50,000 nt of DNA from Neocallimastix lanati (nom. inval.) (lineage: Eukaryota; Neocallimastigomycota; Neocallimastigomycetes; Neocallimastigales; Neocallimastigaceae): positions 1,742,501-1,792,500 of the forward strand of contig JACVTC010000003.1 in NCBI GenBank assembly GCA_016946835.1. Direction: 5' to 3'. The notes under the pieces were generated by a model. It was given only the letters and a program-made list of their open reading frames with translations. It made no database searches and was not told the origin of the DNA. This document shows positions 37,385-50,000 of the stretch, piece after piece. The position numbers were made by a program, and so were the translations under genes. Every line of letters starts with the position of its first letter. Positions within the stretch are counted from its first letter, which is position 1.

Positions 37385-38670
37385 TCTTTTTTTTTAATTT
37401 ATTATTACAATTACCGTTATTATAATTATCTTATATGAAAAAAAAAATTGAATAATTCATTTATAATTATATATTATAAATCTATCAATTTTTTATTTAT
37501 TTTATTTTTTAATTTTTTTTTTTTTTATTTTCTATTTTAATGAAGTAATGAATTCAATAATAATACATTTAATAAAAAATTTTATGTATAATTAATGATA
37601 TTAGTGTTAAGATATATTAAAAAAAGTTTTTTTTTTTTTTTTTTTTTAAAAAAAAATAATAATGAAAATAAAAATTAAAACCAATGAAATAATAATAAAT
37701 CAACAAATGAAAATGAAAATAATAATAGTAAAAATGGAATAAAATTATTAAAGAAAAAAAGGAACAATAAAATTATTATTTTTTAATAAAATTTTTATTA
37801 ATTTAAAAAGAAAACTAAATTAAAAATCATTCAAGAAATAATATTGATAATGATAATTGAATAATAATTGAATAATAATTGATATATAAATTATTATTCG
37901 ATTATTATTCAATTTTTTTTTTTTTTTAATGTTTATTTTATTTTATTTATTTATTTATTTATTTATTTGTTATTATTATTATTAAATAATCAAAAATAAA
38001 TAAATTTATATCGATGCATAGAAGACCTTAAAACAAATTAAATTTATTTATTTATTAATAATTAAATATATATATATATTTTTTTTAAAAAAAAAAATAT
38101 TAATAATTTTTATTCCTATTAAATTCTTACTCATGGGATACTACTAATTTAAATCATCATCATAATTATAATTAAAAAAAAATTTTTTTTCGTCTGTTAA
38201 CCTTTTGATTTTCATTCTTGATATTATTGTTGGTTGCACTAATTCATTTATTTAATTGATCGATTGTATTTTTTTTTTTTTTTTATTTAATTGCTATTAA
38301 AAATTAATTATAATAATAATAATGATAATGATTATTATTATAATCATTATTATCATTATCAATATCATTTTTTATAAAATTATAAATATTTTATTATTAT
38401 TAGTATTATTCATCATTAATTATTATTTTGTTCTTTTCTTATCATCTTATTGTTTGATATTTTTTAATTATTTTCATTTTGAATATTATTTTTATTATAA
38501 TTATTATTATTATAAATTTATTTTATATATTATTAATTAAACTTTTTTACTTTTTAATAATTATTAAAATTTCCTATTTATATTAACATGATACAATTTT
38601 TTTTCAATATTTTCAATATATATATATAATATATTAAATTTATAATAAAAGAATTTGAGAAAAAAAAAAT

Positions 38671-38703
<33 letters not shown>

Positions 38704-41700
38704 TTAAAAAAATATAAATAAATTAATATTTAGATATGATTATTTATATATATATATTTTTTTTTCCTTATAGGCTAGTTTTTTTATATTTTAAATCTAT
38801 AAAGATTCTTTTTTTTTTTTTTTTTTTTAATTAAATTATATAATCATATTTGAATATATAATGAGAAAACTGAAAACTACAACTATGTATATATAAAATC
38901 AGAACAAAAAAGAAAAAGAAAAAAATATATACTTTTTTTTTTATATTATTAATAAATTTATTAATATAGAAATTAAAAATATTTATATTTTATATACAAT
39001 ACATATCATTTTCATAGTTTATTTTTTATAATTTAAAAAACCAATGAAAGTACTAAAAATATTAATATAAAATATTTTACAAAACATTTTATCAATTATA
39101 AAATTTTTTGAGAATAAAATATTTAATTTTTTTTTAATAAACATTTAATAATAAAAGATTTTAAATGGAAGCATATGTATATATGATTAATTATATTTAA
39201 ATTAAAATAATTTAAAAAAAAAAATATCAAATATCTTTTTATTTATATATTTTAAATATTTATTATTATAATAAATCTATATTAAAATATTAATAATTTA
39301 TATTATCTATATATAATATGTATAATTTTTTTTTATTAATAATTAAAAAATCAAAATTTTTATATTATTACTATATTAAATAAAATTATTTTTTTTTATT
39401 TTTTTAAAGAGTAAGAGTTAATAATCAATTTAAAAAAGCAAAAAAAAATTTTTTTGAAATAAAAAAATAATAGAAGAAAAAAAAAGAAATTAAAATTACA
39501 ATTAATAAAATTATAAAAAAAAAAAAAAGAAAAATGAGAATTACTAAAAAAATAAATCAAACTTTCAAACTTTTTGGATACTTCATTTAGAAATAAAGTT
39601 TATTTTTATTAATATTTTTTATTTTATCATTACTATTATTTTTAATTATATATTATGTTTTATTTTATTATTATTTTTTATTATTACTATTATTATTTAT
39701 TATTTATTATTTAGTATTTAGTATTTTTTTTTAAAAAAAAAAAAAAAAAAAAAATTAATTAAATTTTGTATTATCAATGATTTAATTTATTGCTCTTGTG
39801 CTTTTTTTTGTCCTACATTAAAGGTAAGACATAAAGTTACATCATTTTTAAATAAGTTTAAAATGAAAAATAAAAAAATTTTTTTTTTCATTTTAATCAT
39901 TTTTAGATGATTTTTATTAATAAAAAAAAATTAAAATTAAAATCTTAATATTAAAAAAAAAAATTATTTTCTATCTATGGTTAAAAATAATAATTTTTTT
40001 TAATATAACATGACTTTTTATATGAAAATTTAATAGATATTTAATTTAATTTAAATATTGTTGTATAATATATTAAATACACATTTTAATATTTAAATTG
40101 ATTACATCATATTCCGTTGATTGTATGTGTGATACAAATGAAAAAAAAAAATAGAATTTTAAAAATATAAAAATAAAATTTTTTTATTTAAATTTTATTT
40201 TTTTTTTAATATATTTAAAATAATTAATCTTATTTTATTTTATAAAATATAAAATATTAAATCTTTTTAATAATTTTATTAATTTTAAATATACTAAAAT
40301 ATATTAAACATATTTTTTAAATAAAATTGAAATGATTTATTAGATTTAATTTTAATTTATAATTATATATATAATAATTAAAGTTTTAATTATTCTATTT
40401 TTTTTATTTTTTAATTTAATTCTTTAATATAATTTTTTAATTTAATACTATTTTATATTTTTTTTTTGTTTTTGTGTTACACTTATTCGCGAAAAAGAAT
40501 TAAATCAAAACAATTAAAATAAATCAAAAAAAATGAAAAAAATTTCAAAAATAAAAGAAATTAAAAAATATTTATATACATTTGTTGTTTATCTTAAAAA
40601 AAGTTTAATTAAAAACAATAAAGTTTTTAACTTTAAATTCTAATTAAATTTAATTTGTATTTAAAATTTAATTTTTAATAAAATTTTATTAATTTTTTAA
40701 TTTAATTTAATAAATTAATAATAAAATAGGACAATCTTTATTACTAATTATTTTTTGAATATAAAATTTACTTTCGGAAATAATTCCCGTTCAAATTCTT
40801 TTTTTTTTATATTATTAAAAATAAAAAAAAAAAACATTAAAAGTATAAATATTAATAAAAAAAAAAAGTGAAAAAGATAATTAATATTGTTTTTTTTTTT
40901 TTTTTTAGTTATTTTTGTTTTATATTAAAATAAAAAAATTTTTTATTAATTTTTTTATTAAATAATAATATTTATTTATTTTTTTTGAGAAAATCATAAA
41001 AAACTAAAATAAATAGAGTTTATTTTTTTTTTTTTATTTATTAGTACTTTTTAATAACTAATTTAAAATAAAATAAAATTTAAATAATCATAATACTAAA
41101 AAGAGAACAATATCTATTTTAACTTTTTCTATATACCGATCATGATAAATAATTCATTTATTTGAGTACAAATAAACTCTTTTCTATGATAAATAAAAAT
41201 ACGAATATTTAAATACATAAGTAAATATTTATATATATTTATATAAAAGAAAGAGTTACCTTTTCTATCCTCTTATTGTTGAAAATAATAATCATAATTA
41301 TAAAAGAAACATTTTCCTTTTTCTTTGTATATAAATATATTTATATTTAATTAATTATATTAAATCTATCATTAGTTTATATTAGTTTATATTTATTATT
41401 ATTGTTTATCTATTGTTTTATTTTATTATTTTGTGTTTTATTTTTTATTTTTATTTTTATTTTATATTATACTTTATGATATATGTATTACTTTAAATTA
41501 TTATTAATATATAATACAAGAAATATAATAAAATATAATGGTATAATATATATATGATATAATAAAAATTTTAATTCATATATATTATATGAAAATTGAT
41601 GATATGTACAAAAAAACCTATTTTTTTTTAAATATTATATAATACACTATTTATATATATATATTTAAATACATATTTTATTTTATTTTATTTTATTTTA

Positions 41701-43114
41701 TTATCATTAATTCTTCGATATTTTATACTACTTTACTATTCATTTTGTTTTATTTTATTTAAATTGTACTTTATATTAATATATCAACTATATTATTTTA
41801 TTTTATTTATTAATAAACTACATGAATTTGAATGAATCATTTAATATACAATAATTAAGCAATCTATACTATAATAAATTTATGGAAAAATCTAATATTG
41901 GTATAAAATAGCATACTTTTAAATTTTAAATGAAATAACTATTATTATAAAACTCAATATTTTTATTTTAATACAATTTTTTGTTTGTTTTTATTTGCTT
42001 TTTCTTATTAATTAAAACAAAAAATTATCATAAATAAAATAAACAGTTTCAATGTATAATTAATATATATATATTCACACATTATTTCATAAAAATAAAA
42101 ATAAAAAATATTAAAAATTTTATTATAATTATTTTTATTCTTTTATTTTTATTTTTTATTTTTCATTTCATTTCAATTTTTTATTTTTTTATTTTTTAAA
42201 ATTAAAAATAATTTCAAATTTAATAACCTTTTATTAATTATCATCCTCCATTGTTTTAATTTCCTTTTTTTTTTTTTTTATTATTCTTATTTAAATTAAT
42301 TTTTTCTTTTCTTTCATATAAATTTCATATATTTTTATATCTATTATCATTTTTAATAATTATCTATATAATAATTATTTATTTATTTATTTATTTATTA
42401 AATATTTTAATAAAAATTAATTTAATTTAAATAATATTAATATTTTAAATTTAATTCAATATATTCCTAATCTAGTCGATATATATTTTAATTATATTAT
42501 TTAATTAGTGATCCATTTACTATCATTGTAATCATTTAAAGTTGGATTTTTAATGGATTATAGTTAAAAACTTTAATTTATGATATTTATGATATTTGGT
42601 AAAAAAAATTAAATAAATGAATAAATAAATTATTATTTATTTATTTATTTTATTATTATTATTAATGAATAAAAACAATTTTATTATTTTTAATAATATT
42701 TATATATTCAATATACATTAATATATAAAACTATATAGGATATAATAATGCTATTTATTATAAAAATAAGATTATATATATAGATATTCAAAAACAAAAT
42801 AAAACAAAAAAAAAAAAAAAAAAAAAAAAAAACAAGAGTTTGCATTTTGATTTGGACTACAGAGCATTTACGTAATATACATATACATATAATGCTAAAC
42901 GTATCTTGATTTAAAACTAATATGGAATTATTTTTTTTTTTTATATGTAAACATTTTTTTTTCTAAAGCAATAATAATTAACTACTCATAATTTATTTTA
43001 ATTATATCAAATATTAAGAAATAAAAAAAAAAAAATTCCATTGACAACTTCATATATCTTAATATAGTTAAACTAAAGTACGACGTAATAATATTTTTAG
43101 GGATTAAGTGATTG
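37201..43114. other. Nearly 6 kb of AT-rich spacer, no gene seen
   Basis: Only A/T runs, (TTTA)n near 37940-37970 and 42378-42398, and AT palindromes. All open frames are rich in Ile, Phe, Tyr, Lys and Asn, as expected from composition. I see no splice-bounded coding segment on either strand. Confidence 0.65.
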
Positions 43115-43304
<190 letters not shown>

Positions 43305-45858
43305 TTCAATCAATTTGATTTAAATTATATAATTATTATTTTAATACTTATATTAATATATATTTATTCTATATAATTATTTATATGAATATCATTATAC
43401 TTACATAAATATTATTTATTTATTAAAGACTTTTATATTTATATTATTATATATGTAGATTTAACATATATTTTCTATATTTAATAGATAGATGTAAAAC
43501 TAAAAAAAGCAATATATTAAAATCTAATTTAATATATACATCTTATTATTTATTATTTAATTCAAATATATACATCAAATACAATTTATTTTTTTTTTCT
43601 TTTAATTCAAAGAAAAAAAGGAAAAAATAAAATAAAATAAAATAAAAAAAAAACAAAGAAAAAAAATTTTTTAAAGCCCAAATGTTACTCTTTCCATTTT
43701 TAGAAAATTTTTAATATATGGATTCATTATAAAATACATATATAACATTATAATCGTTAATTTAAAATATTATATAAATGATATATCGGAAAGCATTTTT
43801 TTTTTCTTTTTTAATTTTTAATTTTTAAATTCTAATTTTTGGTTTTTTAAAAGATAAGTCAATTTATTTTTTTATTTTTATTAAGTTTTTCCATTTATTT
43901 ATAATTAAATACATTCTAATAAATAAATTAAATATATTATCAATATATATAATAATATAAAAATCTAAATTAAGAAAAGTAAATTAATATATATGTATAT
44001 ATAAGTAAATAAATAAATATAAATAAATATATATATATAAATATATATAATTAAAGAAATACATATATTAAAATTAAAATAGCTAATTTATTAAAAAATA
44101 AAAAAACAAAAAAAAAAAATTAAAAATTTATAATATATTAATTTTTTAGTTTATTAATGGTATTTATTGATATAAAGAAATAAAATGTTGTTTATGACAA
44201 TATGAGTTAAATACATTCATAAATATATAAATATTATATGGTAATGTTCTCATTATATATAAATAAAATAAATAAAAAAAGTAATCACATATGTTAGACT
44301 ATAAAAAAAAAGTTTATAAAAAAGTTTATTTTATTAGTGCAATAATTAATAGTTATATATATTAAAAGTAATTGTATTATATATATAACTAAGATTACAA
44401 TATATTATAATTATATGATAAATAGTTTTTCTTATTAATTTTTTTTTCTTTCAAACTATTGATTTTTATCTGAGTCATATAAAAAAAATACATTTATCAT
44501 CATATTTTATTTATTTATTTATTTATTTATTTATATTGATTCTAAATTGAACTTCACAAAAAGGTTTTAATTAATTTCATTGTAATTTGATATTTATTTA
44601 TAGACTTTCTTAATGATAGTGTATTCTCTATTCTCTATTTTAATATTTTCATATTTTACTATTTTTTATATTTGGATCACTTTATATAGATATAAAAAGA
44701 CACTTCTTGAAACTATTTCAATAAAAATTAAAAAAAAAAAAAAATTAATCTCGTTATACCTAAGTGCTATGATTATATTGAGCATAGGTATTATTTTTAC
44801 ATAAATTTGAGAAAAATACTGCCTTTATTTCAAAAAAAAAAATTTTTTTTTCTATATATTATTATATAAAAAGATATTTAGCTTTAGTCATAAATAAAAA
44901 AAAAACTGTAATATAATATATAATAAACAAATAATATTTTATTATGAATTTTCAAAACTATAGTTAATAATAAATATAAAAAAAATAAATAATAATAAAT
45001 ATATAATAAATAGATAAATAATAATACATAATAATAAATAATAAATAATAATAAATAGAAAAATAATAAATAGATAAATAAATAATAATAAATAAATAAT
45101 AAATAATAAATAATAATAAATATTAATAAATAATTGATATTAAATAAATAAATTATTAAATATATTAATTATAAAAATATTTATATATACTTATATTATT
45201 TTCAACTAATTTATTATTTATTGTTAATACTATTTAAAATTGAAAGGATTAATTATTAATCGATTTATTTATTATTATTTCTTAAAAAATTAAAATTAAT
45301 TAATTATACATATATTATTAAATCTTATTTATTATTAAATATTAATTTATATAATATTTTATATATTTTTTTTATTTTTTTTTTTCATCATAAGTAGTAA
45401 TAAATTAAAAAAAATTTTTTTTAGTAAAAATTAGAATTCATTAAATAAAATATATAAATAATTAAAAAACACACTTTTTTTTTTTTTATTTTAATTTCAA
45501 TTTTTCTTTTCCTTTTTTTTTTTTTACTATTATTTCATTCTACGTTTTATTATTCTTTTCTTATATAAAAAATAAAAATAAAAATAAAAAAAAATTAAAA
45601 TAATATATAAAATTAACATTTTATTTATAATAATTTATAATAAAGGGAAAAAAGTTTTTTTTTTTTTCTGAAAATAGTTTTTATAAATCTAATAAAAACT
45701 AAGAAAAAATTAAACAATTTATTTGTTTAATCTAAAACTTTCTTTTATAATATGTTATAAAAGTGTAAACTTTTTTTTTTTTTATAAATGTTTTTCAATT
45801 GAAATCATAAAAAAAAAAAATAAGAAAAAGTTTAGAAAAGAAGAATAAATATTGTAAA

Positions 45859-45901
<43 letters not shown>

Positions 45902-47855
45902 CAAATACATAACAATTATATTATTTAGATAATAATATAACAAATTAACAATATATAATTCTTTTTTTTATATCAATATTTTTTTTAAAAAAAATAAAAA
46001 AAGTTTACCAAAAAATACCATACGTTATAAGTCAATTTATAAACGAAAGATTATATATATATATATAAAATTTATATATAATTAATTTTCAAGACAAAAC
46101 AAAAAGTGTCTGTTTATATATATATAATATATATAATAGTACAAAATATCAATAATATCAAAAGCTATAAAAAAAAAAAAGTGAAAAAGAAATTAACAAA
46201 AATTTCAATATAATATTTTTTTTTAACAGAAAAGAATAATATAATAAATAAAGTAAAAACTTCTGGAAGGTTTTTTATTTTATTTTAAATGAAATTATAA
46301 AAAAAAAAAAGATACATAAACTAGTTTTAGTTTTATATATATATATCTTTTTTTTTTTTTTTTTTCTATCCTTTAAATTTACGTAATAACATAGAAGATT
46401 TAGTTTACAATATCTATATATATATATATTTTTATTTCTTATAAAAAAAAGTTTTAATAATTAATATATATATATATATTTTTTAAAATAAAGAATATAA
46501 AACATTTTTACTAGTTTCAAAAATATATTAGTATACAATTTTAATTTTCGTTTTTTTAAATAAAAAAAAATAATTAATAATTAGAGTTAGAATTTTTTTT
46601 TTTTTTTATCTTTTTTATTTTGATATTGTATTTTTAGTTTGAATTTTGAAAATATTAAATAATATATATATTTGTATATATAAAAAAAAATAAAAAAGTA
46701 CATATATTTAAAATTCAAATTAGTTTAATTAATTTTTAGTTAGTACATAAACTACCCAAATTAATTTTAATAAATATATAAACCATTTCAGTTAATTTTA
46801 ATTAATATATAAACTATTTCAGTTAATTTTAATTAATATATAAATTGTTCTAATTAATTTTAGTTGAATTTTCAAATTATTTTTTCTACTTATGAATAAA
46901 TTTCAAAAATACTTGTATAATACTAACTTTTATTCATATATGATAATCATAATTTATATTACTGTGTAATATATGTATGGTTACATTTAAAGTAAAAAAA
47001 AAAATAATAATAATAAATAATAATAATAACACCATAAAAAAAAAAAAAGAAAGAAAGCGGACTTATCTAAGAAGTAAAGAAAAAAAGAATTTGTAATATA
47101 AAATTTTTCTGAACAAAAACGAAAAACAAAACCTCAAATAATAATAATATCAAATAATTATTAATAAAAGTCAATTGTATGATAACAACTATCGATATTT
47201 AAAATAACAGTGCAACAATTATTTTTTTACCACTTATAAAAATATTAAAATATTTAGTTTTTTTTTTTTTTTTTATTTTTATTTTTACATAAATATATAT
47301 ATATTTTATTTCTTTATATATTTTTATTCATAGAATATTACTTTGAAAGAAAAATAAATTGGTAAAAAAAAAAAAAAAAAAAACAATAAAGTATTAATTA
47401 TATATTTTATATTGTTAAAAAAAAAAAAAAAAAAAAAAAGGTAAATATATATTTGGTGATATTCTATTATTAAATTAATAGTTTTTGCTTTATATATATA
47501 TATATATTTCTTTTTTTTAGATAGCTATAATTACATATATATATATATTTATATTATTATTAAAATATTACTTACAACTTACCTTTATTTTATTTGTACC
47601 TAATATATTTGTTATCTTTTTTTTTTTTTTTTTTATTATTATTATTCTTTTTTTTACTACCCTTAATATTTTTTTAGAATACTTTCATTACTTTTTTTTT
47701 TCCATAATTATTTTTACCCTCTAATTTTTCATTAATATTCAGATATATAAGAAAAAAAAGAAAAAGAAAAATTATATTGAATTCAATGATACAGATAAAT
47801 TACTTTTCTTATAATAAAAAAATAATAGAAATATTCAATAATATAACAAAATAAA

Positions 47856-47890
<35 letters not shown>

Positions 47891-48457
47891 TAAATAAAAA
47901 AAGGACAACATTCAAATTCATTGAATAAAAAGCTCATAAAAAAGAATATAAATAACATTTATAGTTAATAATAATAAAAAATAAAAAAAATAAAAATAAA
48001 AATAAAAGTATTAAAAAACTCAAATCCAAGGGAAAAAAAGTTTTAACTATTTTTTTTTTTTTTTTTTATATTGTCATTCAAATCATTATTATTGTACATA
48101 ACATATTATATATAATATAAATAATTATTGTATATAACATATTATATATATAATAATTAATTATTATTGTGCATAACATATTATATACATTATATATAAT
48201 AAAAAATTTTTAAATAATCAGTTAAAAAAAAAAAAAAAAATACCATAAATAACAATCTTTTCTTTATAATATAAATAATAAAAATAAAAATAAATAATAA
48301 AAAAAGTAAATATTAAACTAAAAATTATACTATTTAATTTGTAAATTTGTAATAATTAGATCAGGAAAGAAAAGATAAGAAGAAAATAAATAAAAAAAAA
48401 AAAAAAAAAAAAAAAAAAGCATTCAATCCAAAAACCAAAAACCAAAACAAAACAAAA

Positions 48458-48492
<35 letters not shown>

Positions 48493-48520
48493 AAATTAAA
48501 TAAAATTAAAAAAAGAAAAG
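43305..48520. other. AT-rich intergenic region and 5' flank of the Q-rich gene
   Basis: No gene seen over 5.2 kb. A small frame at 44613-44804 has two hydrophobic segments and slightly better residue balance than its neighbours, but is more likely chance. Three copies of an AACATATTATATA motif with TATTGT lie at about 48093-48185. The last 130 bases before the start codon are almost pure A with G interruptions (A runs at 48390-48418 and 48461-48490), which suits a long A-rich leader. Confidence 0.55.
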
Positions 48521-50000
48521 ATGAATAACAAAGGTTTTCAAGGTTTTGGTACTAATCCACCATCTCAAACACAACTTTATCCAGATGGTACTATAAGAAT
48601 TATTCAAAATACTGTTGCTAATCCAATGACTCAAGATACTAAATGGATTGCTACTACTGCTATGATTCAACAACCACAACAACCACAACAACCTCAAGAA
48701 CAACATCCTCATCAACATCCACAAATTGTTCAATCTAATGAAATTTCATCTCAAACTATTTATTATTCTCAAGGTCAAGGTCAAGGTCAAGGTCAACCCA
48801 TTATTGTAAAACAATCTTCTCTTAGTGGAAATACAGTGAATACTACTACTCCAACCATACCTTATAATTCATCAGTTTATACGGCTCAAGCTCAAGCTCA
48901 GGTTCAAGCTCAGGTTCAAGCTCAAGCTCAAACTCAAGCTCAGGCTCAGGCTCAAGCTCAAACTCAACTTCAACTTCAAGGTCAAGTTCAAGGTCAAACT
49001 CAAGTCATTCCATTATATTCAACTTCTCAAATGAATATTCAAATGGCCAATACTCCACCAAATGCACCTATTAATACTCTATCTGGTTCTAATATTATAA
49101 ATGATATTTCTACCACTTATACAGTAGCTCAAGAAACTAAAAATTACACTAATCCAATTTTTGTTCTTCCCTCTCCATCAACTCCTACTCCACAAATTAA
49201 TTATACCACATCAAATACCGCTACTGTTACACCTACTTCTTCTACTACTACTACTACCAATAATAATAATAATATAAATTCCAGTCCTACCTTAATTCAG
49301 ATTCAACAACAAACTCCACCTCAAACTACCCTACAACAGTCCACCAATGGTTCAAATTATATTACTGTACAAAAAGCAAATGGCTTAACTTCAACTCAAC
49401 AAGTTATTCTTCAAGCTCCTCCTACTCCTTATAGTAATAGTCCAACAACAGCTCAAGTTCAAGTTTTAACTCAAAATGGTAATAATTCTGTCCTATCTCC
49501 AACACAAATACAATATCAATATAGTGTTACGCCACCATTGTCATCTGAAAAAGAAATAAAAATAAAACAAGAAAATAAAATATCACCTGAAATGACCATT
49601 TTAGGTGTTGATAAAATAGAAAATGGTCATATTATTAAACAAGAAAATATTAATAATAGTAATAGCAATAGTAATAATAATACTAGTAGTGGTGATATTG
49701 GTTCTTCTCCAACGACTTCCAAAACCATTTATTCAGTAGAAACTTCCAATTCTTTATCTCAAACTCAAGAAAAAGAAAATACTAATACTACGCTAACAAA
49801 GGAGAATTTATCCCCCGCTGGCGAGGATAAGGGTAAATTAGAACATCAAAGTTCAATCTCCCAAACTCATGGTAATATTATTTCTTCTTCTATTATTACC
49901 TCTAGTACTTCCATTCCCTCTTCTTCTACTATTCTTACTACTTCTAATACTTCTAATAAAATGGAAATTATTACAGGTAGTACAGTGAAGGAAGAACAAT
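48521..50000 (+). CDS. Glutamine-rich low-complexity protein, probable nuclear regulator (partial, runs past right edge)
   Basis: Open from the ATG at 48521 to the window end: 493 complete codons with no stop and no intron needed. The start follows an A-rich leader and is the first ATG in frame. Order: MNNKGFQGFGTNPPSQTQLY (1-20), a Gln/Pro/His patch, a (QG)n patch, a long Q-A/Q-V dipeptide tract (about 122-160), then Thr/Ser/Pro/Asn-rich disorder with Gln-rich blocks. Three sumoylation-type motifs psi-K-x-E are present: IKQE at 348-351, IKQE at 372-375 and VKEE at 489-492. No folded domain, signal peptide or membrane segment is seen in this part; a DNA-binding or other domain may lie beyond the edge. 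Gln-rich activation-like regions with IKQE/VKEE motifs are typical of transcription factors and cofactors, but the identity is unknown. GC and codon use match an expressed gene. Confidence 0.9.
   Translation, partial: MNNKGFQGFGTNPPSQTQLYPDGTIRIIQNTVANPMTQDTKWIATTAMIQQPQQPQQPQEQHPHQHPQIVQSNEISSQTIYYSQGQGQGQGQPIIVKQSSLSGNTVNTTTPTIPYNSSVYTAQAQAQVQAQVQAQAQTQAQAQAQAQTQLQLQGQVQGQTQVIPLYSTSQMNIQMANTPPNAPINTLSGSNIINDISTTYTVAQETKNYTNPIFVLPSPSTPTPQINYTTSNTATVTPTSSTTTTTNNNNNINSSPTLIQIQQQTPPQTTLQQSTNGSNYITVQKANGLTSTQQVILQAPPTPYSNSPTTAQVQVLTQNGNNSVLSPTQIQYQYSVTPPLSSEKEIKIKQENKISPEMTILGVDKIENGHIIKQENINNSNSNSNNNTSSGDIGSSPTTSKTIYSVETSNSLSQTQEKENTNTTLTKENLSPAGEDKGKLEHQSSISQTHGNIISSSIITSSTSIPSSSTILTTSNTSNKMEIITGSTVKEEQ

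Noticed and set aside
40770-40812. GTTCAAATTC resembling a tRNA T-loop
   Set aside because: No acceptor, D or anticodon stems can be formed around it.
44613-44804. 63-codon plus-strand frame with two hydrophobic segments
   Set aside because: Composition is what AT-rich DNA gives by chance, it includes an A-run Lys stretch, and there is no homology or splice support.
48506-48733. Minus-strand Leu/Trp-rich frame
   Set aside because: Antisense of the Gln-rich gene start; composition follows from CAA/CAT codons on the other strand.

Overview
This window looks like nuclear DNA of a very AT-rich eukaryote. The best guess is an anaerobic gut fungus (Neocallimastigomycota). The evidence is extreme AT content outside genes, homopolymer A/T tracts of 30-58 bases, (ATT)n and (AAAT)n microsatellites, GT-AG introns of about 80-240 bases, standard stop codons, very low gene density, and both polyketide synthase and nonribosomal peptide synthetase relics. 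Dictyostelids share the base composition, but their compact genomes and lack of typical NRPS genes fit less well. The assignment is inference.

Living genes (4). (1) 1-1587, minus: the N-terminal ~250 residues of UBA2, the catalytic subunit of the SUMO-activating enzyme, in six exons that I joined by hand; it runs off the left edge. (2) 7584-8946, minus: a complete six-exon penta-EF-hand calcium-binding protein of 175 residues. (3) 12063-13172, minus: a complete three-exon short-chain dehydrogenase/reductase of 264 residues. (4) 48521-50000, plus: the first 493 residues of a glutamine-rich, low-complexity, probably nuclear regulatory protein with three sumoylation-type motifs; it runs off the right edge.

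Mobile and decayed DNA. A non-LTR retrotransposon (LINE) family is present as a 5'-truncated copy with an open RT frame, a poly-A tail and a 13-bp target-site duplication (20585-23559, plus); as an older, heavily mutated copy with endonuclease and RT remnants (about 2039-5700, minus); and as a likely 3'-end fragment (about 14294-14415, minus). A second retroelement-like relic with a 58-base A tail ends at 27437. Between 14.7 and 17.8 kb lie remnants of a polyketide synthase (ketoreductase, Pro/Val-rich linker, acyl carrier) followed by what looks like an NRPS adenylation C-terminus and carrier domain, suggesting a dead hybrid or clustered secondary-metabolism locus. At 24.67-25.71 kb there is a large foldback structure with arms of about 450 bp around a loop of about 125 bp, and a third partial copy of one arm next to it. 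A second, older inverted repeat pair sits at 30.37-30.84 and 34.23-34.74 kb.

The rest, above all 27.4-48.5 kb, is AT-rich intergenic sequence with microsatellites and minisatellites, in which I see no gene. No tRNA, rRNA or CRISPR array was recognised. All exon joins and all relic identities come from reading by eye and have not been tested by alignment.
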